DNA of 9,052 bases, taken from UBA9547 sp043769845 (lineage in GTDB: Bacteria > Bacteroidota > Bacteroidia > Cytophagales > UBA9547). How positions within the stretch are numbered: position 1 is the stretch's first letter; the number at the start of each line of letters is the position of its first letter. Positions 1-6,908 of the stretch are shown piece by piece. The notes beneath the pieces were generated by a model that was not told the DNA's origin, ran no database searches, and saw only the letters and a list, made by a program, of their open reading frames with translations. The stretch is taken from the NCBI GenBank assembly GCA_043769845.1, contig JAYVIX010000271.1, forward strand, positions 1 to 9,052. Direction: 5' to 3'. A program made the translations under genes and the position numbers.

Positions 1-191
1 TCAAATAAATAAATCACTAAAATTCTTATGATTTTAAAATAAAAACATGACAATCCTCAAAACATATCCCAAATAACGCATCTGAACTAAAACAAAGCAG
101 TAGTGAAATTACAATAATATAGTAATAAAATTAGTTGTGTTGGATTATTTAGTAGCTTGGGAAAATGTCACCAAAAATGTAGTCTAACCAA
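1..191. other. AT-rich stretch without a supportable gene
   Basis: This stretch is strongly AT-rich, with stop codons in all frames at short intervals. I see no coding region, RNA gene, hairpin or recognisable promoter that I could defend. It may be ordinary intergenic DNA or the eroded upstream part of the small gene remnant that begins near 192. Confidence 0.5.
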
Positions 192-356
192 ATGAACCAC
201 TAAGTACATCTTTGATGATTCACTGAATGGTCGGACGGTTTCAACAAGATGGTCTTGAATATTTTACTTAGAAAATATGCTGATTTTGGTTTGAAACAAG
301 CCAAAAATATCACTTCTCCAGGTTTGGAACTCGATCTGACGGATGTTTTCGAATAG
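192..356 (+). pseudogene. Possible decayed small gene resembling the bL12 C-terminal domain
   Basis: An open stretch (219-353, stop TAG 354-356) reads like protein rather than noise. It contains FTEWSDGFNK, then MVLNILLRKY, then GLKQAKNI, then a short acidic end. The pattern R-x5-GLK-x-AK resembles the RxxTGLGLKEAK region of the ribosomal protein L7/L12 C-terminal domain, a fold also found in small stand-alone Bacteroidota proteins. Reading the same frame back to an ATG at 192 crosses TAA (201-203) and TGA TGA (213-218), so a full-length protein cannot be made. An internal ATG at 249 would give only 35 residues. The terminator at 371-409 starts 14 bases after the stop, which fits a former gene 3' end converging on atpC. 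The similarity is recognised by eye only. It could also be chance or a genuine very short ORF. Confidence 0.3.
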
Positions 357-370
357 CAATCAGTAAAAAT

Positions 371-409
371 CAAAAAGAGAGGCACTCATTACGAATGCCT
401 CTCTTTTTG
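371..409 (-). terminator. Rho-independent terminator after atpC (probably bidirectional)
   Basis: Arms 371-384 and 396-409 are perfectly complementary over 14 bp (GAGAGGCA core) and enclose an 11-nt loop. The stem is flanked by A5 on the left and T5 on the right, so it can work in either direction. On the minus strand it lies about 20 bases beyond the atpC stop codon and would end the atpD-atpC transcript. On the plus strand it would end transcripts reading through the small gene remnant. Confidence 0.88.
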
Positions 410-429
410 AAATGAATGTTGAAATGAGA

Positions 430-672
430 TTATTGAATGCTTTCGGCCAATAAAACCACTTTATTTCTCAATACTTCTACTACTCCACCATCAATAGTGA
501 AGCTTTTTTCTTCACTTTGTGTCTTCACTTTTACCACACCTGTAGTACAAGTACTGATCAAAGGAGCGTGGTTTTTCAATACCTGAAAACTGCCACTAGC
601 ACCAGGAAACGTAGCAGAAATCACTTCGCCCTCAAATACTTTTTTTTCTGGAGTAATTACTTCTAAATACAT
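430..672 (-). CDS. atpC: F1Fo ATP synthase epsilon subunit, short form
   Basis: This is the epsilon subunit of the F1 central stalk of ATP synthase, on the cytoplasmic face of the inner membrane, where it links gamma to the c-ring. The 80 residues open with MYLEVITPEKKVFEGEV and continue with GSFQVLKNHAPLIS, the Bacteroidota version of the conserved G-x-F-x-x-L-x-x-H-A-P-L motif (about residues 27-40). This corresponds to the whole N-terminal beta-sandwich. The protein stops at about residue 80, so the C-terminal two-helix domain of the roughly 135-residue proteobacterial form is missing. The end is a natural stop codon, not a frameshift, and short forms are known in Bacteroidota. The ATG directly follows a purine-rich AAGAGAG. 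It lies 66 bp downstream of atpD, with an inverted repeat between them, and is followed by a terminator. Confidence 0.95.
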   Translation of the reverse strand: MYLEVITPEKKVFEGEVISATFPGASGSFQVLKNHAPLISTCTTGVVKVKTQSEEKSFTIDGGVVEVLRNKVVLLAESIQ

Positions 673-680
673 CTCTCTTA

Positions 681-740
681 AATTATGAGTGATGAATGAT
701 GAGTGATGAATTTATAACTCATCACTCATCATTCATAATT
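681..740. repeat. Long inverted repeat built from tandem ATGARTG heptamers, between atpD and atpC
   Basis: The left arm (681-710) is AATT followed by 3.7 tandem heptamers: ATGAGTG 685-691, ATGAATG 692-698, ATGAGTG 699-705, ATGAA 706-710. The right arm (718-740), read on the minus strand, is AATT, ATGAATG, ATGAGTG, ATGAG. The arms pair over about 22 bp once one extra 7-base unit in the left arm is looped out, with a 7-nt loop at 711-717. The right arm overlaps the atpD stop codon (739-741), and the left arm ends 8 bases before the atpC start. In the atpDC mRNA this would form a hairpin filling nearly the whole gap. It lacks a GC-rich stem plus U-run, so it is not a typical terminator. Confidence 0.9.
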
Positions 741-2238
741 ATTTGAGTGCTTCTGCCATCAATCTTTCGCCTTTGGCTATCGCTTGTTCGATAGTACCAA
801 CAAGATTGAAAGCTGCTTCTGGAAGATGATCTAACTCACCGTCCATAATCATGTTAAAGCCTTTGATGGTTTGTTTGATTTCTACCAACTCGCCTTTCAA
901 ACCAGTGAACTGTTCGGCCACGTGGAATGGTTGAGACAAGAAACGTTGTACACGTCTTGCACGGTTTACTACTTGCTTGTCTTCCTCAGAAAGCTCGTCC
1001 ATACCCAAGATGGCGATGATATCTTGCAATTCTTTGTAACGCTGTAGAATTTCTTTTACTTTTTGAGCCGTTCCGTAATGCTCTTCGCCCAATACTTCTA
1101 CCGAAAGAATCCTAGAAGTAGAGTCCAAAGGATCCACCGCAGGATAAATTCCTAGTTCTGCAATCTTACGAGAAAGTACTGTAGTAGCATCTAAGTGGGC
1201 AAACGTTGTAGCTGGCGCAGGGTCAGTCAAGTCATCCGCAGGTACATAAACCGCTTGTACTGAAGTAATTGAGCCTCTTTTTGTAGAAGCAATACGCTCT
1301 TGCATGGTTCCCATTTCGGTAGCCAATGTTGGTTGGTAACCTACCGCAGATGGCATACGACCCAAAAGTGCAGATACCTCAGAACCTGCCTGTGTAAAAC
1401 GGAAGATATTGTCGATAAAGAAAAGGATATCACGTCCTTTGCCTTCGCCATCACCATCGCGGAAATATTCAGCAACTGTAAGACCAGTCAAAGCCACACG
1501 AGCACGTGCACCTGGTGGTTCGTTCATCTGACCAAATACGAATGTTGCTTGAGATTCTTTCAAAGCTTCCATGTCCACTTTGCTCAAGTCCCATCCGCCT
1601 TCTTCCATCGAATGTTTGAAAGCGTCACCATAACGTACGATGTTTGATTCGATCATCTCGCGTAGTAAGTCGTTACCCTCACGAGTACGCTCGCCCACAC
1701 CAGCAAATACCGAAAGACCTTCGTATGCTTTGGCAATATTGTTGATCAATTCTTGAATCAATACTGTTTTTCCAACACCAGCACCACCAAAAAGACCAAT
1801 TTTCCCACCTTTTACATAAGGTTCCAAAAGGTCAATTACTTTGATACCTGTGAACAATACTTCTGAAGAAGTAGAAAGATCCTCGAAACGAGGGGCTTTG
1901 CGGTGAATAGGAAGAGAACCGCCTGTTGGTTGAACGATACCATCAATTGCATCTCCAACTACGTTGAAAAGACGACCTTTGATGTTTTCGCCTGTTGGGA
2001 TCGAAATCGCAGAACCTGTATCAACTACTTCAGTTCCACGCTGAAGTCCTTCTGTTCCTTCCATCGAAATGGTACGAACTCTGTCTTCACCAAGGTGTTG
2101 TTGAACTTCTAATACTAGTTTTTGACCGTTGGGTTTGGTCACTACCAAAGCGTTAAAGATTTTTGGGAGTGCAACACCCTCGAACGAAACGTCCACCACG
2201 GGGCCAATCACTTGGGTAACTTTACCTATGCTTGCCAT
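739..2238 (-). CDS. atpD: F1Fo ATP synthase beta subunit (catalytic)
   Basis: This is the catalytic beta subunit of F1, which makes ATP from ADP and phosphate using rotation driven by the proton or sodium gradient. The 499 residues start with MASIGKVTQVIGPVVDVSF, the beta-barrel N-terminal domain. The P-loop GGAGVGKT is at 151-158. The catalytic Glu is E183 in GERTREGND, and the Walker B segment ILFFIDN ends with D276 and N277. The DELSEED lever (414-420) lies in the C-terminal helical domain. All key residues are present and the length is slightly above the usual 460-480. The ATG at 2236-2238 matches the conserved N-terminus and lies about 38 bp below a good promoter. atpC follows, but no other atp genes are adjacent: the upstream neighbour is an unrelated secreted protein. 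atpDC therefore forms its own transcription unit, and the rest of the operon must be elsewhere. Confidence 0.99.
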   Translation of the reverse strand: MASIGKVTQVIGPVVDVSFEGVALPKIFNALVVTKPNGQKLVLEVQQHLGEDRVRTISMEGTEGLQRGTEVVDTGSAISIPTGENIKGRLFNVVGDAIDGIVQPTGGSLPIHRKAPRFEDLSTSSEVLFTGIKVIDLLEPYVKGGKIGLFGGAGVGKTVLIQELINNIAKAYEGLSVFAGVGERTREGNDLLREMIESNIVRYGDAFKHSMEEGGWDLSKVDMEALKESQATFVFGQMNEPPGARARVALTGLTVAEYFRDGDGEGKGRDILFFIDNIFRFTQAGSEVSALLGRMPSAVGYQPTLATEMGTMQERIASTKRGSITSVQAVYVPADDLTDPAPATTFAHLDATTVLSRKIAELGIYPAVDPLDSTSRILSVEVLGEEHYGTAQKVKEILQRYKELQDIIAILGMDELSEEDKQVVNRARRVQRFLSQPFHVAEQFTGLKGELVEIKQTIKGFNMIMDGELDHLPEAAFNLVGTIEQAIAKGERLMAEALK

Positions 2239-2275
2239 GTTTATATAAAATGAAGGAAATCGGTTTTTCGGACTG

Positions 2276-2306
2276 CAAAGCTAAATGTTTCTATCTGAAT
2301 CACAAA
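2276..2306 (-). promoter_or_regulatory. Bacteroidota-type promoter for atpD-atpC
   Basis: Read on the minus strand, this is TTTG (2306-2303), a 19-base spacer, then TAGCTTTG (2283-2276). It matches the Bacteroidota housekeeping-sigma consensus TTTG at -33 and TAnnTTTG at -7 without mismatch at the defined positions. Transcription would be expected to begin around 2270, giving a leader of roughly 30 bases before the atpD ATG. Confidence 0.75.
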
Positions 2307-2383
2307 CACAAAAAACAGTAATCAATTCGCTATTATTTGTTATCAATTAGGAATCAATCACTATTATTAGTTTGATTTGTGTT

Positions 2384-4489
2384 TTAGCGGTTTACGATCA
2401 GTTTTTTTGTTTCGCCTCGTTCGAAAGAAACAATGTAAATGCCTTTTTCTAAATTCAATTCGAGGTTTGATTTCTGATTTGCTTCAAGATATTTGGCAAA
2501 AAGTAGTTTACCAAACAGGTCTTTTATTTGCATTTCTCCTGATTTTGAAGTTTGCATTTCAAAACTTCCAGTAGTTGGGTTTGGGTAGATTTTGATTTCA
2601 GAATCAACTTTTATTGCATCTCTTAAGATGCTGAGCACTTGATCATTTATAAGCAGTTGCAATCCGCCATTATCATTCCCGATGACCATTTCGGGCATTT
2701 TGTCGTGATCCAAATCGGCCGAGGCGATGCTTAGTCGATAGCCATTTGGCATATGATCGGAAAGTTTTTGACCTAAAAATGGATTGGTTTGGCTTTTAAA
2801 GTCTGAATAATACATCATTGTACCATTGTCGGCAGCTGAAATCAAATCAGGTTTATCGTCTGAATCGACATCCGCAATGGTGATACCTATTTGAGTTTCG
2901 GAGTTTTCGATTGCGCCAAAGTAGTTTGTAACAAGCGTGAAGATTGGTGCAGAAATAGTACCTGTATTTTTAAAATGAATTACGTTTCCTGAACTATTTC
3001 CAACTAACGCATCTTGCAAATTGTCATTATTCAAATCATGAAATTGAATCGCAGCTATTTCGGTCAATGATATATCCAAAGGAATTGCACTTCCAAATTC
3101 AAGGCCAACGTTTGCTTGATTGTAATAAATGGAAGTAGCAATAGCATTGTCCTTTGCCGAAACTAGAATGAGGTCTGTTTTAGAATCATTATTTAAATCC
3201 GAAAATGAAATTTCGATTTCAGAGTGGAGCGAACTGGCCAAATTCAAATAATTACTGTCTCGCAAGACAAAACTTGGACTGGATATGTTGCCTGTGTTTT
3301 CAAAATAAAAAATGCTTGCGCCAGCACTTGTTTGATTGGTCGAATTGCTAATGAACAAGTCCAAATCGCCATCACCATCTTTGTCGGCAAAAGCGGGATG
3401 AGTATTTTGTCCCAAATCAATCATTGTATTTTGCAAAAAATCTTTGGACTGAAAACTGAAAACGGGAATCTCGTTTGTTCCTGTGTTTTTGTACCACCAC
3501 ATATTTTTACTCAAATCGGTTTCGTCTGGCATTTCAGAACCTGTCGAAATAATCAGGTCTTTTTTGCTGTCAAAATCAATGTCTTCTAAAAATGAAATTG
3601 GATACAGAAGCTGTTCTATAGGTTGGGGACTTGGAAATGCAGAGTTCAGTTTATTAAAAAAAGCGGTACTAGAATTGCCTTTGTTTTCGATAAAATTCAG
3701 ATTCGAACAATCTTCTTTCCCTATCAAAATATCCTTATCACCATCATTATCGGTATCGAAAGCGAGTACAGCACCTGCGCCCACATGTTCCAAACGGAAA
3801 TTGTTTTTGCAATTGAATCCGAAATAATACGTTTTGCAAAGTTGTTCCTGAAAACCTCCCCAACAATCGTCCGTCTGTTTAAAGTCTAGGCTATCAGGCT
3901 TTCCGTATTTTTCAACACTCATGTTTCGCTCCCAAACGAGCGAAGCACCGCTCGTACTGTTGAAATGTAGAATGTCCATATCGCCATCGTTATCCAAATC
4001 ACTTAAAGTAGGAATATCGTTCAAAGTAATATTCATATTGGCATAATCGGGCGGATAAAAAGTAAAAATCGGAGAGGCAACTGTTTCAAACGAAACATTA
4101 TTTTGGGTCGCAGTATTCCGATATGCTTTGATTCCTAAAAATGTAGCAGTAAAAAGGTCTTTGCGTCCGTCACGGTCGTAGTCGTAGAAAAGTGCGTATT
4201 TCTGAAGCTCTGGCAAAAGCAATGAATAGTGAGCAGAATACTGGTATTTGCCATTTTTCGCCAAGAAAACAAGCCCACGATCGTGTGCGCGGTCTAGCAC
4301 CAGCAAATCATCAGAACCATCCGCATCGAAATCAAAAGACGCAAAAGTGGACGAATTGACTCCGCCAACCCAAGCATTTTGGAGTGAATCCCCCATCATG
4401 ACGGGAATATAATTACTTGCGACATAGCTAGGCTGAGCAAGCAACACATGGCCCAAAGAGAATAAAAGTAGAATTAAAATACGTTTCAT
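2384..4489 (-). CDS. Secreted FG-GAP/VCBS-repeat protein with T9SS type A sorting domain
   Basis: This 701-residue protein is predicted to be exported to the cell surface or medium. Residues 1-18 form a Sec signal peptide (KR, a run of Leu/Ile, cleavage likely after LLA-18). At least ten Asp-rich Ca-binding-like FG-GAP repeats follow, for example DFDADGSDDL (52-62), DYDRDGRKDL (103-112), DLDNDGDMDI (164-173), DTDNDGDKDI (245-254), DKDGDGDLDL (369-378), DLNNDSKTDL (431-440) and DVDSDDKPDL (540-549); this suggests a beta-propeller. An insert at about 205-265 holds the only four cysteines (C209, C218, C227, C261). The last 70 residues contain IYPNPTTGSF (634-643) and GIYIVSF (683-689), the hallmark of the Por/T9SS type A C-terminal sorting domain. 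Ligand and exact role are unknown; adhesion or polymer binding would be a guess. It lies 99 bp downstream of the nucleosidase gene, and I see no clear terminator after it. Confidence 0.93.
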   Translation of the reverse strand: MKRILILLLFSLGHVLLAQPSYVASNYIPVMMGDSLQNAWVGGVNSSTFASFDFDADGSDDLLVLDRAHDRGLVFLAKNGKYQYSAHYSLLLPELQKYALFYDYDRDGRKDLFTATFLGIKAYRNTATQNNVSFETVASPIFTFYPPDYANMNITLNDIPTLSDLDNDGDMDILHFNSTSGASLVWERNMSVEKYGKPDSLDFKQTDDCWGGFQEQLCKTYYFGFNCKNNFRLEHVGAGAVLAFDTDNDGDKDILIGKEDCSNLNFIENKGNSSTAFFNKLNSAFPSPQPIEQLLYPISFLEDIDFDSKKDLIISTGSEMPDETDLSKNMWWYKNTGTNEIPVFSFQSKDFLQNTMIDLGQNTHPAFADKDGDGDLDLFISNSTNQTSAGASIFYFENTGNISSPSFVLRDSNYLNLASSLHSEIEISFSDLNNDSKTDLILVSAKDNAIATSIYYNQANVGLEFGSAIPLDISLTEIAAIQFHDLNNDNLQDALVGNSSGNVIHFKNTGTISAPIFTLVTNYFGAIENSETQIGITIADVDSDDKPDLISAADNGTMMYYSDFKSQTNPFLGQKLSDHMPNGYRLSIASADLDHDKMPEMVIGNDNGGLQLLINDQVLSILRDAIKVDSEIKIYPNPTTGSFEMQTSKSGEMQIKDLFGKLLFAKYLEANQKSNLELNLEKGIYIVSFERGETKKLIVNR

Positions 4490-4559
4490 ATAAAATTCAG
4501 GCTTCCCATTTAAACATTCGACTTTGAAAATCTAAAAGTACTTGGTTTTAAAGTAAATA

Positions 4560-4601
4560 CAGAACTATTAACTACAGACTATTAACTGTTAACTACTTAC
4601 T
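4560..4601 (-). repeat. Tandem heptamer array (AGTTAAT type) across the nucleosidase stop codon
   Basis: Read on the minus strand, six successive 7-base units all begin with AGT: AGTAAGT (4601-4595), AGTTAAC (4594-4588), AGTTAAT (4587-4581), AGTCTGT (4580-4574), AGTTAAT (4573-4567), AGTTCTG (4566-4560). The nucleosidase stop codon TAA (4591-4589) is part of the second unit, and its two last Ser codons come from the array. The array at 8404-8452 has the same unit type and the same final unit, AGTTCTG. Confidence 0.88.
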
Positions 4602-5353
4602 TGCCTAACAAAACGTTTCACCACACCAGCTGTATAAATCTTGGCAGCATGGTTGAGAAAAAGATTAAAATCTAAGTGAGCCGCAGAATTGGCCTTGTCG
4701 GAAATAGTACGGATGCTACACCAAGGAATATTAGAATCGTGGCACACTTGCGCCACGGCAGCTCCTTCCATTTCTACAAAAAGCGTTGTTGGAAGTTCGT
4801 TTCTGATTTTTTGCCACTGGTTTTCGGTGCCGATAAATTGGTCGCCACTCACCAAAAGTCCAGAATGAATGGCTGGTTTATGTATGCCTAATTCGGTCAT
4901 CACTTCTTGGCTGATGGCTTTGTCGAAATCATTTTCAGTAAACGATTGAGCTGCTTGTAAAAGAGTATTCGTCAGGTTTTCGTCTGATTCAAAATAAGTA
5001 ATGCCTGTAGTAGGAATTTCAAACTGAGGAAACAAAGGCCTACAATCCATGTCGTGCTGTACGGCTTGTGTGGCAATTGCCAAATCTCCGACACTTATTT
5101 TGTCCGCGATTCCACCCGCCACACCAGTCACCAAAATCGCATTTACGTTGAAATGATGAATCAACAACGAAGTCGTATATGCAGAAGCAACCTTGCCAAT
5201 TCCCGATTTAGCCAACACAACATCTTGGCCTTCTAATTTTCCAAGATAAAAAATACGAGATGCAAGTTTTACTGTTTTAGTCCCATGTATTTCAGAATAA
5301 AGGAGTTCTACTTCTTCTTGCATCGGGACAAGAATGCCAATCGTGTGTTTCAT
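4589..5353 (-). CDS. mtnN: 5'-methylthioadenosine/S-adenosylhomocysteine nucleosidase
   Basis: This cytoplasmic purine-nucleoside hydrolase of the PNP/UDP superfamily removes adenine from methylthioadenosine and S-adenosylhomocysteine, recycling SAM by-products. The 254 residues show the family order: GILVPMQEEV near the N-terminus (E14 aligning with E. coli E12), SGIGKV (50-55), GVAGG (77-81), QHDMD (99-103), SGDQF (169-173), VEMEGAAV (193-200, E196 as the ribose-binding Glu) and RTISDKAN (215-222, D219 as the catalytic acid). The ATG at 5353 is chosen because MKHTIGILVPMQEE matches the family N-terminus. The 10-residue extension to a TTG at 5383 is unlikely, since that codon lies inside a promoter-like TAAGTTTG. 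Futalosine hydrolase (menaquinone pathway) is a close relative and cannot be fully excluded, but the EMEG and ISDKA motifs favour MTAN. The final VSS residues are partly encoded by a heptamer repeat. Confidence 0.85.
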   Translation of the reverse strand: MKHTIGILVPMQEEVELLYSEIHGTKTVKLASRIFYLGKLEGQDVVLAKSGIGKVASAYTTSLLIHHFNVNAILVTGVAGGIADKISVGDLAIATQAVQHDMDCRPLFPQFEIPTTGITYFESDENLTNTLLQAAQSFTENDFDKAISQEVMTELGIHKPAIHSGLLVSGDQFIGTENQWQKIRNELPTTLFVEMEGAAVAQVCHDSNIPWCSIRTISDKANSAAHLDFNLFLNHAAKIYTAGVVKRFVRQVSS

Positions 5354-5380
5354 TTGTTGATTTTTTTCAGCAAGCCTTTC

Positions 5381-5388
5381 CAAACTTA
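5381..5388 (-). promoter_or_regulatory. Possible -7 element for the nucleosidase gene
   Basis: On the minus strand the sequence is TAAGTTTG, a full match to the Bacteroidota -7 consensus TAnnTTTG, 27 bases before the nucleosidase ATG. No TTG-like -33 element occurs at the expected 19-20 base distance, so only half of the promoter is supported. Its position inside the possible upstream TTG start argues for the ATG at 5353. Confidence 0.35.
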
Positions 5389-5448
5389 TGGAAGCTAATC
5401 CGCTAAAATACTTTATTTTGTCATTTCCTTTTTTGTAAAAAAGATTTA

Positions 5449-6903
5449 ATGTCTGATCTAAAATCGTTTTTGAGTACTTGGCAACTGTATTTACTACTAG
5501 TTGTGACCTTGGTTTTTGAAGTATGGTACTTGCCTTCTTTTCAACTGAACGAATTTGACGAAGGTCGTTTTACTGCCAATGCCTTCGAAATGCTGCACAA
5601 TGGCGACTACATCAATCTACATTATATGCACGAGCCAGACGAATGGGTGGCACGTCCGCCATTGAAAAGCTGGTTGATCATCGCTGGGTACAAGCTTCTT
5701 GGTTACGGTATCTGGGGCGCAAGATTTAGCTCAATTTGTGCCATTTTGTTTTTTATGGTCTATTGTTTTCGTCTTTCAACCGACTTCTTTTCAAAAAGCT
5801 GGAGTCTACTCATTTGTCTTTTGTTGATCGGGAGCAAAGGAATCATCGGATTTCATGTAGGTCGTTCGGCCGATATGGATGCTGAATTAATTTTCTTCTT
5901 GACAGCTTTCCTTTATCATTTTGTTCAGTATTTATTTTTTGAAAAAAAGCGGCACGCAATCTATTGGGGCGTCTTTCTTGGCCTCAGTTTCCTACTGAAA
6001 ACCACTGCAAGCTTGTATTTCCTCCCTGGCATTTTTCTCTTTTTACTTTTTAGCAAAAGGTTGAAAAATATCCTGATGGATAAGTATTTCTGGCTTGGTT
6101 CTAGCATTTATATTTTCTGCGTTTTGATGTGGTTTACTATAGTTTTATTTTTCGGAACGACCTATAAACAAGGCACCTACGCAGGCGACAATGCATGGGA
6201 GACCATGATTATATACGACACATGGATGCGCTTCACGTCCTCTCATTTCGATGGACATCCAGTAGAAAAAAACTGGGCGTTTTTCGTTCACACACTTGAT
6301 AGTAGGTTCAACATTTGGAATTATTTTGCCTATGCTGGCATCTTGTTTTGGGGTTATTTGGTTTTCAAAAAATCAAAAATAGCCAGTATGAAAGGTGATT
6401 TTCTGCTATTGTGCCTTTGCGTCCTCATTCCGCCTGCTATTTTGCTCACATTCGGGATGCACAAGCTCGATTGGTATGCTGCCCCTACCCTATTTCTATT
6501 GGCAGTTTTTGCCGTTTTTTTTGTTGAAAATATCGCTGCTAAATGGAAATGGTTTACTTATTTGGTTTTGGCTACTTTAGGCTTCACGCTTGTGCGCCAG
6601 TTGGATCATTTGAAAAGCACTAGCAACAACCAAACCCAAATTGAGATGATGTTGCGAAATGAATCTTTTTTGAAAAAGCGTAACATCTATTTTCAAAAAA
6701 GTACGCCATCTAATGTATACACTTGGATATGCTGGTACTATCCACAAGCAATTATGGTCGAAGCACTTCCTGCTGACCTAAAAAAGGGAGACTTGGTGAT
6801 TGGGCTGAAACATCCAAATGAGGAAATGGCTGGTATTTTAACAAAAAAAGATGCTTTTGCCACTTCTTCTACATGCGAGACTTTTATTGCAGAAGTAAAA
6901 TAA
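5449..6903 (+). CDS. GT39/ArnT-like membrane glycosyltransferase
   Basis: This is a polytopic inner-membrane GT-C glycosyltransferase, expected to transfer a sugar from a polyprenyl-phosphate donor on the periplasmic side. The 484 residues have roughly ten or more hydrophobic segments, starting at 12-29. The first periplasmic loop contains NEFDEGRFTANAFEML (34-49) with the catalytic-type Asp-Glu pair D37-E38, followed by ARPPLKSW (68-75), both typical of the ArnT/PMT_2 group. A second loop has GRSADMDAEL (138-147). FLLKTT (181-186), GHPVEKNWAFFV (269-280) and HKLDWYAAP (338-346) match further conserved ArnT-like positions. The region after about 385 is hydrophilic and may be a soluble tail. 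The acceptor (lipid A, other glycolipid or protein) cannot be told. It diverges from the nucleosidase gene across 95 bp and is followed after 5 bp by a second GT-C gene, so the two are probably co-transcribed. Confidence 0.88.
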   Translation: MSDLKSFLSTWQLYLLLVVTLVFEVWYLPSFQLNEFDEGRFTANAFEMLHNGDYINLHYMHEPDEWVARPPLKSWLIIAGYKLLGYGIWGARFSSICAILFFMVYCFRLSTDFFSKSWSLLICLLLIGSKGIIGFHVGRSADMDAELIFFLTAFLYHFVQYLFFEKKRHAIYWGVFLGLSFLLKTTASLYFLPGIFLFLLFSKRLKNILMDKYFWLGSSIYIFCVLMWFTIVLFFGTTYKQGTYAGDNAWETMIIYDTWMRFTSSHFDGHPVEKNWAFFVHTLDSRFNIWNYFAYAGILFWGYLVFKKSKIASMKGDFLLLCLCVLIPPAILLTFGMHKLDWYAAPTLFLLAVFAVFFVENIAAKWKWFTYLVLATLGFTLVRQLDHLKSTSNNQTQIEMMLRNESFLKKRNIYFQKSTPSNVYTWICWYYPQAIMVEALPADLKKGDLVIGLKHPNEEMAGILTKKDAFATSSTCETFIAEVK

Positions 6904-6908
6904 AAAAG

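Noticed and set aside
200..385. 61-residue open frame on the minus strand
   Set aside because: Its start lies inside the stem of the terminator at 371-409, and it runs antisense to the more protein-like frame at 219-353. No recognisable family.
1300..1647. Plus-strand open frame antisense to atpD
   Set aside because: It is the complement of highly conserved atpD sequence. Its composition and lack of any motif mark it as a shadow.
2307..2383. Repeated ATCAAT words downstream of the FG-GAP gene
   Set aside because: The short AT-rich words recur without regular spacing or stable pairing, and there is no terminator-like structure.
3224..3889. Three overlapping plus-strand open frames antisense to the FG-GAP gene
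   Set aside because: The minus-strand gene shows clear signal peptide, repeat and sorting-domain structure throughout. The antisense frames have none and overlap one another.
5354..5383. N-terminal extension of the nucleosidase to a TTG start
   Set aside because: The family begins at the MKHTIGIL Met (5353). The TTG overlaps a promoter-like TAAGTTTG element, and the added residues are polar and unconserved.
5384..5448. Promoter for the glycosyltransferase unit
   Set aside because: TTATTTTG at 5413-5420 is one mismatch from TAnnTTTG, but no -33 TTG lies at the right distance, so I do not call it.
6873..6908. Upstream ATG for the second glycosyltransferase
   Set aside because: It would overlap the upstream gene by 31 bases and add 12 residues not expected for the family. 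The ATG at 6909 gives a normal start and a 5-bp gap.
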